Origin: Pseudomonas sp. MUP55
GTDB taxonomy: Bacteria; Pseudomonadota; Gammaproteobacteria; Pseudomonadales; Pseudomonadaceae
NCBI RefSeq assembly: GCF_034043515.1
Contig: NZ_CP138214.1
Coordinates: forward strand, 62,001-126,000
Direction of reading: 5' to 3'
DNA length: 64,000 nucleotides
Part shown: positions 9,105 through 19,867 of the stretch, piece after piece
Position numbering within the stretch: position 1 is the first letter of the stretch
How the letters are laid out: every line of letters starts with the position of its first letter
The notes under the pieces: generated by a model
Database searches by the model: none
The model's input: the letters and a program-made list of their open reading frames with translations, nothing else
What the model was told of the DNA's origin: nothing
Translations under genes and position numbers: made by a program

Positions 9105-10253
9105 ATGAAAATCACCAAACTGACGACCTTCATCGTCCCGCCGCGCTGGTGCTTCCTCAAGGTCGAAACCGACCAGGGCGTCACCGGCTGGGGTGAGCCT
9201 GTGGTTGAAGGTCGCGCCCACACCGTGGCCGCTGCTGTCGAAGAATTGTCCGACTACCTGATCGGTAAAGACCCACGCAATATCGAAGACATCTGGACCG
9301 TGCTCTACCGCGGCGGTTTCTACCGTGGTGGCGCGGTGCACATGAGCGCCCTCGCCGGTATCGACCAGGCACTGTGGGACATCAAGGGCAAGGCCCTGGG
9401 CGTTTCGGTCAGTGACCTGCTGGGCGGCCAGGTGCGTGACAAGATCCGCGTGTATTCGTGGATCGGTGGCGACCGCCCGGCCGACACCGCCCGCGCCGCC
9501 AAAGAAGCCGTGGCGCGAGGTTTCACTGCGGTGAAAATGAACGGCACCGAGGAGCTGCAGTTTGTCGACAGCTTCGAAAAAGTCGACCTGGCCCTGGCCA
9601 ACGTCGCTGCCGTGCGCGATGCGGTCGGGCCTAACGTGGGCATCGGCGTCGACTTCCATGGCCGGGTACACAAGCCCATGGCCAAGGTCCTGATGAAGGA
9701 GCTTGACCCGTACAAGCTGATGTTCATCGAAGAGCCGGTGCTCAGCGAGAACTACGAGGCCCTCAAGGAACTGGCACCGCTGACCAGCACCCCGATCGCC
9801 CTGGGCGAGCGCCTGTTCTCGCGCTGGGACTTCAAGCGCGTGCTCAGCGAAGGCTATGTCGACATCATCCAGCCGGATGCTTCCCACGCCGGCGGCATCA
9901 CCGAGACCCGCAAGATCGCCAACATGGCCGAAGCCTACGACGTGGCGCTGGCCCTGCACTGCCCGCTGGGCCCGATTGCCCTCGCCGCCTGCCTGCAACT
10001 GGATGCCGTTTGCTACAACGCGTTCATCCAGGAGCAAAGCCTGGGCATTCACTACAACGAGAGCAACGACCTGCTCGACTACGTGCGTGACCCGGGTGTG
10101 TTCGATTATGACCAGGGCTTCGTGAAGATCCCCAACGGGCCGGGCCTGGGCATTGAGATCAATGAGGAATACGTGATCGAACGTGCGGCCATCGGCCACC
10201 GCTGGCGCAACCCGATCTGGCGCCATGCCGACGGCAGTTTCGCCGAGTGGTGA
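9105..10253 (+). CDS. dgoD: D-galactonate dehydratase
   Basis: It removes water from D-galactonate to give 2-dehydro-3-deoxygalactonate, the first step of the pathway. The 382-residue protein belongs to the mandelate racemase/muconate lactonizing group of the enolase superfamily. Magnesium ligands are visible in [11 protein letters not shown] (D and H), [12 protein letters not shown] (E) and [13 protein letters not shown] (E). The catalytic histidine lies in [14 protein letters not shown]. The start [14 protein letters not shown] is highly typical. A ribosome site AGAGAGA precedes the ATG. A 26-bp palindrome follows before the transporter gene. Confidence 0.95.
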   Translation: MKITKLTTFIVPPRWCFLKVETDQGVTGWGEPVVEGRAHTVAAAVEELSDYLIGKDPRNIEDIWTVLYRGGFYRGGAVHMSALAGIDQALWDIKGKALGVSVSDLLGGQVRDKIRVYSWIGGDRPADTARAAKEAVARGFTAVKMNGTEELQFVDSFEKVDLALANVAAVRDAVGPNVGIGVDFHGRVHKPMAKVLMKELDPYKLMFIEEPVLSENYEALKELAPLTSTPIALGERLFSRWDFKRVLSEGYVDIIQPDASHAGGITETRKIANMAEAYDVALALHCPLGPIALAACLQLDAVCYNAFIQEQSLGIHYNESNDLLDYVRDPGVFDYDQGFVKIPNGPGLGIEINEEYVIERAAIGHRWRNPIWRHADGSFAEW

Positions 10254-10283
10254 TTTCCAACTGAGATAACAGGGTCAAAAGAT

Positions 10284-10309
10284 GTGGGAGGGGGCAAGCC
10301 CCCTCCCAC
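10284..10309. repeat. Single collapsed REP palindrome, family A
   Basis: The two 12-bp arms GTGGGAGGGGGC and GCCCCCTCCCAC are separated by only AA, so this looks like a REP pair that has lost its central part. It lies inside the dgo operon between dgoD and the transporter and could form a stable hairpin in the mRNA. Confidence 0.85.
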
Positions 10310-10375
10310 ATTTGATTCGGTTTCTTCAGTCAGTCCTGTTCCAGACCTCAATAAACATAAAAAGAGGCACCTCCC

Positions 10376-11680
10376 ATGCAACCTGAATCCTTCACCGGGC
10401 AGGCTTCTTTAGTCACGCCTAGCCGAAAGCGCTTTTTCATCATGGTGCTGCTGTTCATCACCGTGGTGATCAACTACCTCGACCGCAGCAACCTGTCGAT
10501 TGCCGCCCCTGCGTTGACCAGCGAGCTGGGCATCGACCCGGTCCACGTCGGCCTGATTTTCTCCGCATTCGGCTGGACCTACGCGGCAATGCAGATTCCT
10601 GGCGGCTGGCTGGTGGACCGTGTTCCGCCGCGCATTCTCTACACCGCCGCTCTGCTGCTGTGGTCCATCGCCACCGTGATGCTGGGCTTTGCCGCCAGCT
10701 TCATCGCGTTGTTCGTGTTGCGCATGGCCGTCGGCGCGCTGGAAGCCCCGGCCTACCCGATCAACAGCCGGGTTGTGACCACCTGGTTCCCCGAGCGCGA
10801 GCGCGCCACCGCGATTGGCGTCTATACCTCCGGGCAGTTTGTCGGGCTGGCGTTTCTCACGCCCGTGCTGGCCTGGCTGCAGCATGCGTTCGGCTGGCAT
10901 ATGGTGTTCGTCGCCACCGGTGGCGTGGGCATTCTGTGGGCGGTGATCTGGTATGCGGTGTACCGCGAGCCGAAAGATTTCAAAGGCGCCAACGCCGCCG
11001 AAATCGAGCTGATCCGCGAAGGTGGCGGCCTGGTGGACATGCAGGAAAAAGCCGCCAAGGCGCCGTTCAGTTGGGTCGACCTCGGCATTGTGCTGAGCAA
11101 GCGCAAACTCTGGGGCATCTACCTGGGCCAGTTCTGCCTGAATTCCACGCTGTGGTTTTTCCTGACCTGGTTCCCCACCTACCTGGTGAAGTATCGCGGC
11201 ATGGATTTCATCAAGTCCGGCCTGCTGGCCTCGCTGCCCTTCCTGGCGGCGTTCGTCGGTGTCCTGTGTTCCGGGATTTTTTCCGACTGGCTGATTCGCC
11301 GAGGCGCCTCGGTGGGCTTTGCGCGCAAGTTGCCGATCATTGGCGGGCTGCTGATTTCCACCGCGATCATTGGCGCCAACTACGTGGAGTCGACAGCCTG
11401 GGTCATTGCATTCCTGGCGGTGGCGTTCTTCGGCAATGGCCTGGCGTCAATCACCTGGTCGCTGGTGTCCACCCTTGCACCCGCACGTTTGCTGGGGCTG
11501 ACCGGTGGCGTGTTCAACTTCATCGGTAACCTGTCGGCCATTGCCACGCCAATCGTGATTGGTTTTCTCGCCAGCGGTGATTCGTTTGCGCCAGCGATTA
11601 CCTATATCGCGGTGCTGGCGTTGCTTGGCGCGCTTTCCTACGTGCTGCTGGTGGGCAAGGTCGAGCGGATCGAGCTGTGA
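10376..11680 (+). CDS. MFS transporter, probable D-galactonate permease
   Basis: This is a 434-residue inner-membrane protein of the major facilitator superfamily with about 12 hydrophobic segments. It resembles the anion:cation symporter branch (glucarate/galactonate/tartrate transporters). The family signature VINYLDRSNLSIAAPAL follows the first segment, and GWLVDRVPPRILY is the A-like loop motif. Being last in the dgo operon, it most likely imports D-galactonate with protons. The ATG has a ribosome site AAAGAGG about 8 bp upstream. A strong terminator follows the stop. Confidence 0.88.
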   Translation: MQPESFTGQASLVTPSRKRFFIMVLLFITVVINYLDRSNLSIAAPALTSELGIDPVHVGLIFSAFGWTYAAMQIPGGWLVDRVPPRILYTAALLLWSIATVMLGFAASFIALFVLRMAVGALEAPAYPINSRVVTTWFPERERATAIGVYTSGQFVGLAFLTPVLAWLQHAFGWHMVFVATGGVGILWAVIWYAVYREPKDFKGANAAEIELIREGGGLVDMQEKAAKAPFSWVDLGIVLSKRKLWGIYLGQFCLNSTLWFFLTWFPTYLVKYRGMDFIKSGLLASLPFLAAFVGVLCSGIFSDWLIRRGASVGFARKLPIIGGLLISTAIIGANYVESTAWVIAFLAVAFFGNGLASITWSLVSTLAPARLLGLTGGVFNFIGNLSAIATPIVIGFLASGDSFAPAITYIAVLALLGALSYVLLVGKVERIEL

Positions 11681-11684
11681 AATC

Positions 11685-11711
11685 GGGCGACCTTGAGGTC
11701 GCCCTTTTTTT
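11685..11711 (+). terminator. Rho-independent terminator of the dgo operon
   Basis: Stem GGGCGACC / GGTCGCCC with a 4-nt loop is followed by seven T residues. It starts 5 bp after the transporter stop codon. Confidence 0.93.
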
Positions 11712-11717
11712 GCCTGC

Positions 11718-13379
11718 TTACGGCACCGACATCTCGTTACGGAACACGTTGTGCGGGTCCCAATGCCGCTTGGTGCGCCGCAGGCGGCTTTCTATCGGCG
11801 TCTCGGGGCAGAAAATCTTGTACCAAAGGGGGTTTTTAGCGTTTGCCGGGTCACCGCCGATGTGGGTCATGTCCAGATCCGGGTAGTTGATATAGCACCC
11901 TTCGAACTGGTCATTCAGGGGAACGCCCTGGTCATTGGCGAAGGCTTGGAAAAACAGCCCTTGAATCCAGCGGGCATGGGCCTGGTCCGCTGCCTCGCCA
12001 GCATCTTGCCAATAACATTGCGGTTGCCACTTCAGATAGGACGAACGCTGTGAAACCGACGACTCTTTGCGGACCGCTGGTGTGGGCTCGTTGATGCGCC
12101 CGCCGAACGACTGGATTTGTATCAGGCTCTGGGTCAAGTGTTCATCGGGGTCGTCCAAGTGCAACGTGTCCCAGATCGCCTGGAGTACCGCAGGCGTGAA
12201 TTCACCCTTTTGGTACGCTGACTTGTAGCGCCCGCGCAGGTTGTCGCCCGAGCCATTCAGGGTTTGCTGGCACACCAGCCAATCCAGGCGTCGTGCGGCC
12301 GCCAACGCGTCCGGCAACGCCTGGATGCTACGTCCGCGGGCGCCGCCGCTTGGCATATGCACGACGTGAAACGGCACCAGGCATTCGGTCGCAGGCAGGC
12401 CGATGGCACCGAGCATGTTTGCGACGAAATCTTCGAAGGGTGCCTGGTCCGCCAGCCCTCCGTCCCGATCAACATAATGGATGCCCAGGGTCACATTCCC
12501 GGTGTGCTGATGGCGCATCTCCAGTTTGGTGGCCAAGCCCCAGGTGTCGGGATTGCCCTGGTTGCGGGCGAACCAGTCCTGGTACGCGACAAGCAGGTCG
12601 TCAAGCCTGGATTTTTCAGTCAGCAGCGACCAATCCCATTCCAGTGCCAGCCAGAGCACTTCCTTCGGCGCGTCGGGCAATGCCTTGAAGTAGTAACTGG
12701 TGATGATGCCGAATTGACCGCCTCCTGCGCCGCAACACGCCGCGAAGAGGTCGAGCTCGTCAGGGTCTGTGCTGTCTCGGGACACATGCACCGGTTCCAG
12801 GCCTTTGCCCTCTGCGTTCGGCACCAACATATCCACACCGTGCAGCCAATCGCACACCAGGCCGTGTTTGCGTGACAGCAGCCCATAGCCGCCCCCGCAG
12901 ATGTGCCCGCCCAGGCCCACCGAATAGCACGAGCCGCCCGGCAGCGTTTTATTGGCGAGTTTGTACAGGCTGACATAGGCATCCCAATTCTGCCCTCCGG
13001 CCTCCAGGCGGAAGCTGTAGCGCTCGGGCCGTTCGTTTACCAACTGCGAAGGAATATTCCCGTCGGCATCGTAGACCACTTGGTTCAACGCACTGATATC
13101 CAGGATCGACAGCACCTCGCTGGCGTCACCGGGCATTCTGTTGGAGACAAAGCCTTCGTAGCAATGGCCGCCGCTGCGCACCGTAATGCGGCCAGAGTCG
13201 AGCGACAGCGCCTGGGCAGCCGCCGCCATGATGTCGTCCGAACTGTGGCAGATATAGATGAAGTCAGCGCCATTGGGCGAAGACTCGCCCTGCACATTGC
13301 CCAATGGCCAGCGCAGGTTGAAGCCTTTTTGCAGGGTGGAATGACGGGGGTCCGAAGACGTGATCAGATCAAATGCCAT
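11718..13379 (-). CDS. FAD-linked oxidoreductase, berberine bridge enzyme type
   Basis: This is a 553-residue flavoprotein of the PCMH/BBE class. The FAD domain includes ITVRSGGHCYEGF, where His72 is the expected covalent attachment site, and LPGGSCYSVGLGGHICGGGYG, where Cys151 matches the second covalent site of bicovalent BBE-type enzymes. The C-terminal end has the BBE motif (NYPDLD... WYKIFCPETPIESRLRRTKRHWDPHNVFRN). No signal peptide is seen. I chose the ATG at 13379, which has an AGGAG site; an in-frame extension upstream has none. Substrates of bacterial members are oligosaccharides or secondary metabolites, so the function here is unknown. It is convergent with the dgo operon and has no partner gene. 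Confidence 0.82.
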   Translation of the reverse strand: MAFDLITSSDPRHSTLQKGFNLRWPLGNVQGESSPNGADFIYICHSSDDIMAAAAQALSLDSGRITVRSGGHCYEGFVSNRMPGDASEVLSILDISALNQVVYDADGNIPSQLVNERPERYSFRLEAGGQNWDAYVSLYKLANKTLPGGSCYSVGLGGHICGGGYGLLSRKHGLVCDWLHGVDMLVPNAEGKGLEPVHVSRDSTDPDELDLFAACCGAGGGQFGIITSYYFKALPDAPKEVLWLALEWDWSLLTEKSRLDDLLVAYQDWFARNQGNPDTWGLATKLEMRHQHTGNVTLGIHYVDRDGGLADQAPFEDFVANMLGAIGLPATECLVPFHVVHMPSGGARGRSIQALPDALAAARRLDWLVCQQTLNGSGDNLRGRYKSAYQKGEFTPAVLQAIWDTLHLDDPDEHLTQSLIQIQSFGGRINEPTPAVRKESSVSQRSSYLKWQPQCYWQDAGEAADQAHARWIQGLFFQAFANDQGVPLNDQFEGCYINYPDLDMTHIGGDPANAKNPLWYKIFCPETPIESRLRRTKRHWDPHNVFRNEMSVP

Positions 13380-13489
13380 GATGTACTCCTGAGAGCCAAA
13401 GATGACTTCTGATGCAGCTAACTTAACGACCGGGAGGCAAGAACGGCGCAAGGCTTGCAGAGGCGGTTAGACGGCAATAGGCATGAAGT

Positions 13490-13520
13490 GCTTGTGGGTG
13501 ACGAAATGTCACCCACAAGC
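13490..13520 (-). terminator. Perfect hairpin downstream of trpA
   Basis: A 13-bp perfect inverted repeat (GCTTGTGGGTGAC / GTCACCCACAAGC) with a 5-nt loop lies 28 bp after the trpA stop. There is no T-run on either side, so it may be a processing or stabilising structure or a weak terminator. Confidence 0.5.
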
Positions 13521-13547
13521 CTAGCGCAGGAATAGAAACCGACGCGT

Positions 13548-14356
13548 TTACCGGCGAGCGTTACGCACGCCTTCGGCCAACGCCGCGCAATGGCTCAATA
13601 CGCCATCGATGGCTTGCTGGTCATTGCTGGCGTTGGCGATGTGATCGATCAGCGCAGAACCCACCACTACACCTTCCGCCAGGCGCGCGATGGCTGCCGC
13701 TTGTTCGGGTGTACGGATACCGAAGCCGATGCTGATCGGCAGGTCGGTGTGGCGACGCAGGCGGGTCACGGCTTCTTCGACGTGTTCCAGGGTGGCGGCA
13801 CCGGCACCGGTCACGCCGGCCACCGACACGTAGTACACAAAGCCAGAGCTGCCATTGAGTACCGTCGGCAGGCGGGCGTCGTCCGTGGTCGGCGTGGTCA
13901 GGCGGATAAAGTCGATGCCGGCGGCCTGGGCCGGGTCGCACAGCTCGCCGTTATGCTCGGGCGGCATGTCCACCACGATCAGGCCGTCTACGCCGGCTTC
14001 CCTGGCATCGGTGATGAACTGCGGCACGCCGTATTTGTGGATCGGGTTGAAGTAACCCATCAGCACCAGCGGCGTGTCGTTGTTGTCCTTGCGGAACTCG
14101 CGGACCATCTGCAGGGTTTTCGCCAGGTTCTGCTTGGCTTCAAGTGCACGGATGTTGGCCAGCTGGATCGCCGGGCCGTCGGCCATCGGGTCGGTGAAGG
14201 GCATGCCCAGCTCGATCACATCGGCGCCGGCGGCGGGCAGGCCCTTGAGGATGGCCAGCGAAGCGTCATAACCCGGGTCGCCGGCGGTGACGAAGGTCAC
14301 CAGGGCGGCGCGGTTTTGTTCTTTCAGCTGCGCAAAGCGGGTTTGCAGGCGGCTCA

Positions 14357-14357
<1 letters not shown>
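13548..14357 (-). CDS. trpA: Tryptophan synthase alpha subunit
   Basis: It cleaves indole-3-glycerol phosphate to indole and glyceraldehyde 3-phosphate, and passes the indole through a tunnel to TrpB. The 269-residue TIM-barrel has the catalytic motif [16 protein letters not shown] (Glu) and the conserved [14 protein letters not shown] and IVVDMPPEH. The glycine-rich phosphate loop is [16 protein letters not shown]. Its ATG overlaps the trpB stop (TGATG), so the two chains are translationally coupled. In Pseudomonas the pair is activated by TrpI with indoleglycerol phosphate. Confidence 0.97.
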
Positions 14358-16586
<2,229 letters not shown>

Positions 16587-16590
<4 letters not shown>

Positions 16591-16913
16591 TCACCGCGTT
16601 TGAACAGCAGGTAAGCGGCCAGCAGGCCCAGTGCGCCTACAGCCACGCCCGCTGTGGTCCATGGGTGCTCTTGTGCGTAGTCGCGAGTGGCAACACCGGT
16701 TTCGCGAATTTTCACTTTGCTTTCTTCATAGGCGTCGCTGATCAGGTGACGGGAGTGCTTGAGGGCATTCTCGGCATTGCTTTTCAGGGCCTTCAGCGTT
16801 TTGCGCGACTCATCGGATGCGTCGTCCTTAAGGCTCTCGAGGGACTTGAGCAGGCTCGAAATCTCGGCTTCCATGCTTTCCAGCGACGCTTTGCGTAAAG
16901 AAGTGTTGGCCAT
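16587..16913 (-). CDS. DUF883 (ElaB/YqjD-type) membrane-anchored protein
   Basis: This is a 108-residue protein with a long charged amphipathic region (residues 1-75, heptad-like, rich in Ser, Lys and Glu) and a C-terminal segment [26 protein letters not shown]. That end is the hallmark of the DUF883/ElaB/YqjD family, tail-anchored inner-membrane proteins. E. coli relatives bind ribosomes and are made in stationary phase; the role here is inferred to be similar. A good ribosome site (AGGAGA) precedes the ATG. It overlaps the end of trpI on the opposite strand by 4 bp. Confidence 0.88.
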
Positions 16914-17070
16914 GTGGACATCTCCTGAAGTGATTGAGTGGCGTGTGTAGATACCGACTGCGGCCGTTTCAGAAAGTGCATTAAATCTGAACTTTCACAG
17001 CCAAGCGGTCGCCTCAAGCAGTACGAATATTCACTGCTAGTCTTGATTGACGACCCACAGGAGAAACGCC

Positions 17071-17286
17071 ATGAGTGATCATCACACCTACAAGAAAGTC
17101 GAACTGGTAGGTTCATCCACCACCAGCATCGAAGATGCGATCAATAACGCCCTGGCTGAAGCCAACAAAAGCATCAAGCATCTGGAGTGGTTCGAAGTGA
17201 CCGAAACCCGGGGTCACATCAAGGATGGCAAGGCCGCGCATTTCCAGGTCACGCTGAAGGTGGGATTCCGAATCGCCAGTAGTTGA
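17071..17286 (+). CDS. Dodecin family flavin-binding protein
   Basis: This is a 71-residue protein with the dodecin fold signature: YKKVELVGSSTTSIEDAINNALAEA then LEWFEVTETRGHI and FQVTLKVGFRI. Dodecins form hollow 12-mers that bind and store flavins. The conserved tryptophan in HLEWFEV is the residue that stacks on flavin. The ATG at 17071 has AGGAG 8 bp upstream; an in-frame ATG at 17047 has none. It stands as a single gene among stress-type genes. Confidence 0.92.
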   Translation: MSDHHTYKKVELVGSSTTSIEDAINNALAEANKSIKHLEWFEVTETRGHIKDGKAAHFQVTLKVGFRIASS

Positions 17287-17402
17287 TCGGGCGCGTGGAA
17301 CTTTGACCGCTGGCCGATTGCCATAACCTGCGCTACACACAACACGTGCCGACGTCTCAAGCGTCGGCACGCTCTTTTCAACCAGCGCAAGGAAAGTATC
17401 GG

Positions 17403-17627
17403 ATGAAGCAGTTTCTGTTAGCGGCAGGTTTGTTGAGCATCGCAGGCACGGCCCTGGCGGCCGGCAAGCCTTGCGAAGACCTCAAAAGCGAAATTGCAGC
17501 GAAAATCGACGCCAAGGGCGCTTCGGGTTATTCGCTGGAAGTGGTGGACAAAGGCGCAGCGGCCGATGGCAAGGTAGTCGGTAGCTGTGAAGGCGACACC
17601 AAGGAAATCGTCTACAAGCGCGGATAA
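17403..17627 (+). CDS. DUF1161 periplasmic protein, copy 1
   Basis: This is a 74-residue secreted protein with a signal peptide (MKQFLLAAGLLSIAGTALA). The mature part has two cysteines, KPCEDLKSEI and VGSCEGDTKEIVYKR, that probably form a disulfide. This matches the DUF1161 family, whose function is unknown. A paralogue with the same layout lies at 19628-19867. The start is the ATG at 17403 after AAGGAAAG. Confidence 0.85.
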   Translation: MKQFLLAAGLLSIAGTALAAGKPCEDLKSEIAAKIDAKGASGYSLEVVDKGAAADGKVVGSCEGDTKEIVYKRG

Positions 17628-17657
17628 CCCGTGCTGCAGACATTCACCGACGCACTT

Positions 17658-17747
17658 GTGGCGAGGGAGCTTGCTCCCGCTGGAGTGCGTAGCGCTCCCT
17701 TTTTTGGGGCCGCTGCGCAGCCCAGCGGGAGCAAGCTCCCTCGCCAC
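17658..17747. repeat. Inverted repeat, family B (GTGGCGAGGGAGCTTGCTCCC)
   Basis: Perfect 26-bp arms starting GTGGCGAGGGAGCTTGCTCC and their complement flank about 38 bp that hold a further small hairpin (GGAGTGCGTAGCGCTCC) and a T-run. It lies between the convergent DUF1161 and luciferase-like genes and probably ends both transcripts. It is the only copy of this family in the window. Confidence 0.88.
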
Positions 17748-17776
17748 AGGCGCGTCGGTGTTTTTTTATCTGGAAT

Positions 17777-18778
17777 TTAGCCCTTCATCACCTGCGCCAG
17801 CAGTTCGTAGGAATGAATCCGGTCGGCATGTTCGTACAGGTCACAGGTAAAGATCAGCTCATCGGCGCCGGTCTGTTCAATCAGCACCTGCAGTTTGGCG
17901 CGGATTTTCTCCGGGCTGCCGACCATCGCCAAGCCGAGGAAACTGCCCACCGCCTCTTTTTCGTGGGGCAGCCACAGGCCGTCCATGGTGTTCACCGGTG
18001 GGCGCTGCACCAGGCTTTGCCCACGCATCAGCGCGAGAATGCGCTGGTACACGGAGGTGGCCAGGTAGTCGGCTTGTTCATCGGTGTCAGCGGCGACCAG
18101 CGGAATGCCGAGCATGACGTAGGGCTTGTCCAGCACGGCCGAAGGCTTGAAGTGATTGCGGTACACGCGAATCGCTTCATGCATCAGGCGCGGTGCGAAA
18201 TGCGAGGCGAAGGCGTAGGGCAAGCCACGTTCGCCGGCCAGTTGCGCGCTGAACAGGCTCGAACCCAGCAGCCATACCGGTACGTTGGTGCCGGTGCCCG
18301 GTACCGCGATCACGCGTTGATCGGGCGTGCGTGGGCCGAGGTAGGCCATCAGCTCGGCCACGTCTTCGGGAAAGTCATCCGCGCTGCCGGAGCGTTCACG
18401 GCGCAGGGCGCGGGCAGTCATCTGGTCGGCGCCGGGCGCACGGCCCAGGCCCAGATCGATACGGCCGGGGTACAAGCTTTCCAGGGTGCCGAACTGCTCG
18501 GCGATCACCAGCGGCGCATGGTTGGGCAGCATCACCCCACCGGAGCCGACACGGATGGTCGAGGTGCCACCTGCCAGGTAGCCGAGCAGTACCGACGTGG
18601 CCGAGCTGGCGATACCGTCCATGTTGTGGTGTTCAGCCACCCAGAAACGGTTATAGCCGAGCCTTTCCACGTGCTGGGCAAGGTCCAGGGAATTATGCAG
18701 TGACTGGGCCGCACTGCCATTGGCGCGTACGGGCACCAGGTCGAGTGCCGAGAATTTTACGTCGGACAGTGATTTCAT
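17777..18778 (-). CDS. Luciferase-like (LLM class) flavin-dependent oxidoreductase
   Basis: This is a 333-residue cytoplasmic enzyme of the bacterial luciferase-like monooxygenase superfamily, YhbW-like branch. The start [17 protein letters not shown] is typical, followed by [25 protein letters not shown] and [21 protein letters not shown], which form the flavin site, and [13 protein letters not shown]. The substrate is unknown. I chose the ATG at 18778 with TGGAGAA upstream. It is divergent from osmC across 214 bp. The enzyme probably uses FMNH2 supplied by a reductase encoded elsewhere. Confidence 0.9.
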   Translation of the reverse strand: MKSLSDVKFSALDLVPVRANGSAAQSLHNSLDLAQHVERLGYNRFWVAEHHNMDGIASSATSVLLGYLAGGTSTIRVGSGGVMLPNHAPLVIAEQFGTLESLYPGRIDLGLGRAPGADQMTARALRRERSGSADDFPEDVAELMAYLGPRTPDQRVIAVPGTGTNVPVWLLGSSLFSAQLAGERGLPYAFASHFAPRLMHEAIRVYRNHFKPSAVLDKPYVMLGIPLVAADTDEQADYLATSVYQRILALMRGQSLVQRPPVNTMDGLWLPHEKEAVGSFLGLAMVGSPEKIRAKLQVLIEQTGADELIFTCDLYEHADRIHSYELLAQVMKG

Positions 18779-18926
18779 AGCCTGCTTCTCCAATAGGGGC
18801 GCAGGCTTCTTAGACGAACCAAAACCTGCCGCTTCATGTGCATATACCAAGCAATAAGGGCATATACCCGAGATTCAATAGCAGTCGTGAAATTTCCTAC
18901 TTAATTGGTAGGTTTTTCCGACAAGT

Positions 18927-18954
18927 GAACTTTGCCGCTGCGTCTATCCTCAGA
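18927..18954 (+). promoter_or_regulatory. Candidate AlgU (sigma-22) promoter of osmC
   Basis: GAACTT (18927-18932) is separated by 17 bp from TCAGA (18950-18954), matching the extracytoplasmic sigma AlgU/RpoE pattern GAACTT-N16/17-TCTGA. The osmC start is 38 bp downstream. The same -35, spacer length and -10 occur upstream of the ErsA-like sRNA at 59655-59682. Confidence 0.6.
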
Positions 18955-18992
18955 AGCTTACTGACGCAAAACCACCGTTCGAGGAGAAAGCT

Positions 18993-19424
18993 ATGAGTAT
19001 CGTTAAAAAGGCATCCGCGCATTGGGAAGGCGATCTGAAGACCGGCCTGGGCTCCATTTCCACCGAGACTGGCGTGCTGCGCGAAGCGCCTTACGGTTTC
19101 AAGGCCCGTTTCGAAGGCGGCAAGGGTACCAACCCTGAAGAATTGATCGGTGCGGCCCACGCCGGCTGTTTCTCCATGGCGTTTTCCATGATCCTCGGCG
19201 ATGCTGGCCTCAAGGCCGACAGCATCGACACCCAGGCCGAAGTGACCCTCGACCAGGTCGAGGGCGGGTTTGCGATTACCGCGGTGCATCTGATTCTCAA
19301 AGCCAAGATCCCTGGGACCAGCCAGGCGCAGTTTGACGAACTGAGCAAAAAGGCCAAGGAAGGGTGCCCGGTGTCCAAGGTGTTGAATGCAACCATCACC
19401 CTGGATGCCACGCTGGTTAACTGA
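18993..19424 (+). CDS. osmC: OsmC family peroxiredoxin
   Basis: This 143-residue protein reduces organic hydroperoxides and is induced by osmotic and envelope stress. The two catalytic cysteines are in GAAHAGCFSMAFSM (Cys59) and KEGCPVSKVLNA (Cys125), the pattern of OsmC rather than Ohr. The start MSIVKKASAHWEGDLKTGLGSISTETG is typical. A strong AGGAGAAAG site precedes the ATG, and an AlgU-type promoter lies upstream. Confidence 0.95.
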   Translation: MSIVKKASAHWEGDLKTGLGSISTETGVLREAPYGFKARFEGGKGTNPEELIGAAHAGCFSMAFSMILGDAGLKADSIDTQAEVTLDQVEGGFAITAVHLILKAKIPGTSQAQFDELSKKAKEGCPVSKVLNATITLDATLVN

Positions 19425-19436
19425 CACACCTTCCAT

Positions 19437-19522
19437 GTAGGAGGGGGCTTGCTCCCGATAGCGGTATATCAGCCCCCAAGCACTGGCTGACTACTCGTTA
19501 TCGGGAGCAAGCCCCCTTCCAC
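19437..19522. repeat. REP pair (inverted), family A, diverged arms
   Basis: Arms read GTAGGAGGGGGCTTGCTCCC and GGGAGCAAGCCCCCTTCCAC, each with one change from the consensus. It follows osmC by 12 bp and probably ends its transcript. Confidence 0.85.
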
Positions 19523-19627
19523 ATTTAGTTCTGCGTTAAATCAGAACTCGTGTTTCATAGATGTGGTCCTATAGCCTATGCAGCCTTAGCCGCACATCCG
19601 TGCGAATGCATTCAGGGAGCTACACAC

Positions 19628-19867
19628 ATGAAACGTTTTGCCTTGGCAATCATCTGCGGTGTATTGGCCACTTCGGCCGTGGCCGCGCCAAAAGATTGTG
19701 AAGAGCTTAGGAAGGAAGTTGAGGTAAAGATCCAGGCCAAGGCGATCCCGTCCTACACCCTGGAAATCATCACTGCCGAAGAAGCCAAGAACCACGACAG
19801 CGCCATGATTGTCGGCTCGTGCGAAAACGGAACCAAGCGCATCCTCTACCAGAAAAACAACGACTGA
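19628..19867 (+). CDS. DUF1161 periplasmic protein, copy 2
   Basis: This is a 79-residue secreted protein: signal peptide MKRFALAIICGVLATSAVAA, then PKDCEELRKEVEVKIQAK and IVGSCENGTKRILYQKNND. It is a clear paralogue of the gene at 17403-17627, with the same two-cysteine layout. Function is unknown. The ATG at 19628 follows GGGAGCTACACAC. It is convergent with the lipoprotein gene, the two stops being adjacent. Confidence 0.85.
   Translation: MKRFALAIICGVLATSAVAAPKDCEELRKEVEVKIQAKAIPSYTLEIITAEEAKNHDSAMIVGSCENGTKRILYQKNND

Noticed and set aside
16989..17018. GAACTT followed by TCAAG upstream of the dodecin gene, as a third AlgU promoter
   Set aside because: The spacer is 19 bp and the -10 is poor, outside the 16-17 bp pattern seen before osmC and the sRNA.
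17658..17747. Possible CRISPR unit or miniature transposon
   Set aside because: There is a single pair of inverted arms without direct repeats, spacers or target-site duplication; it fits a second REP family better.
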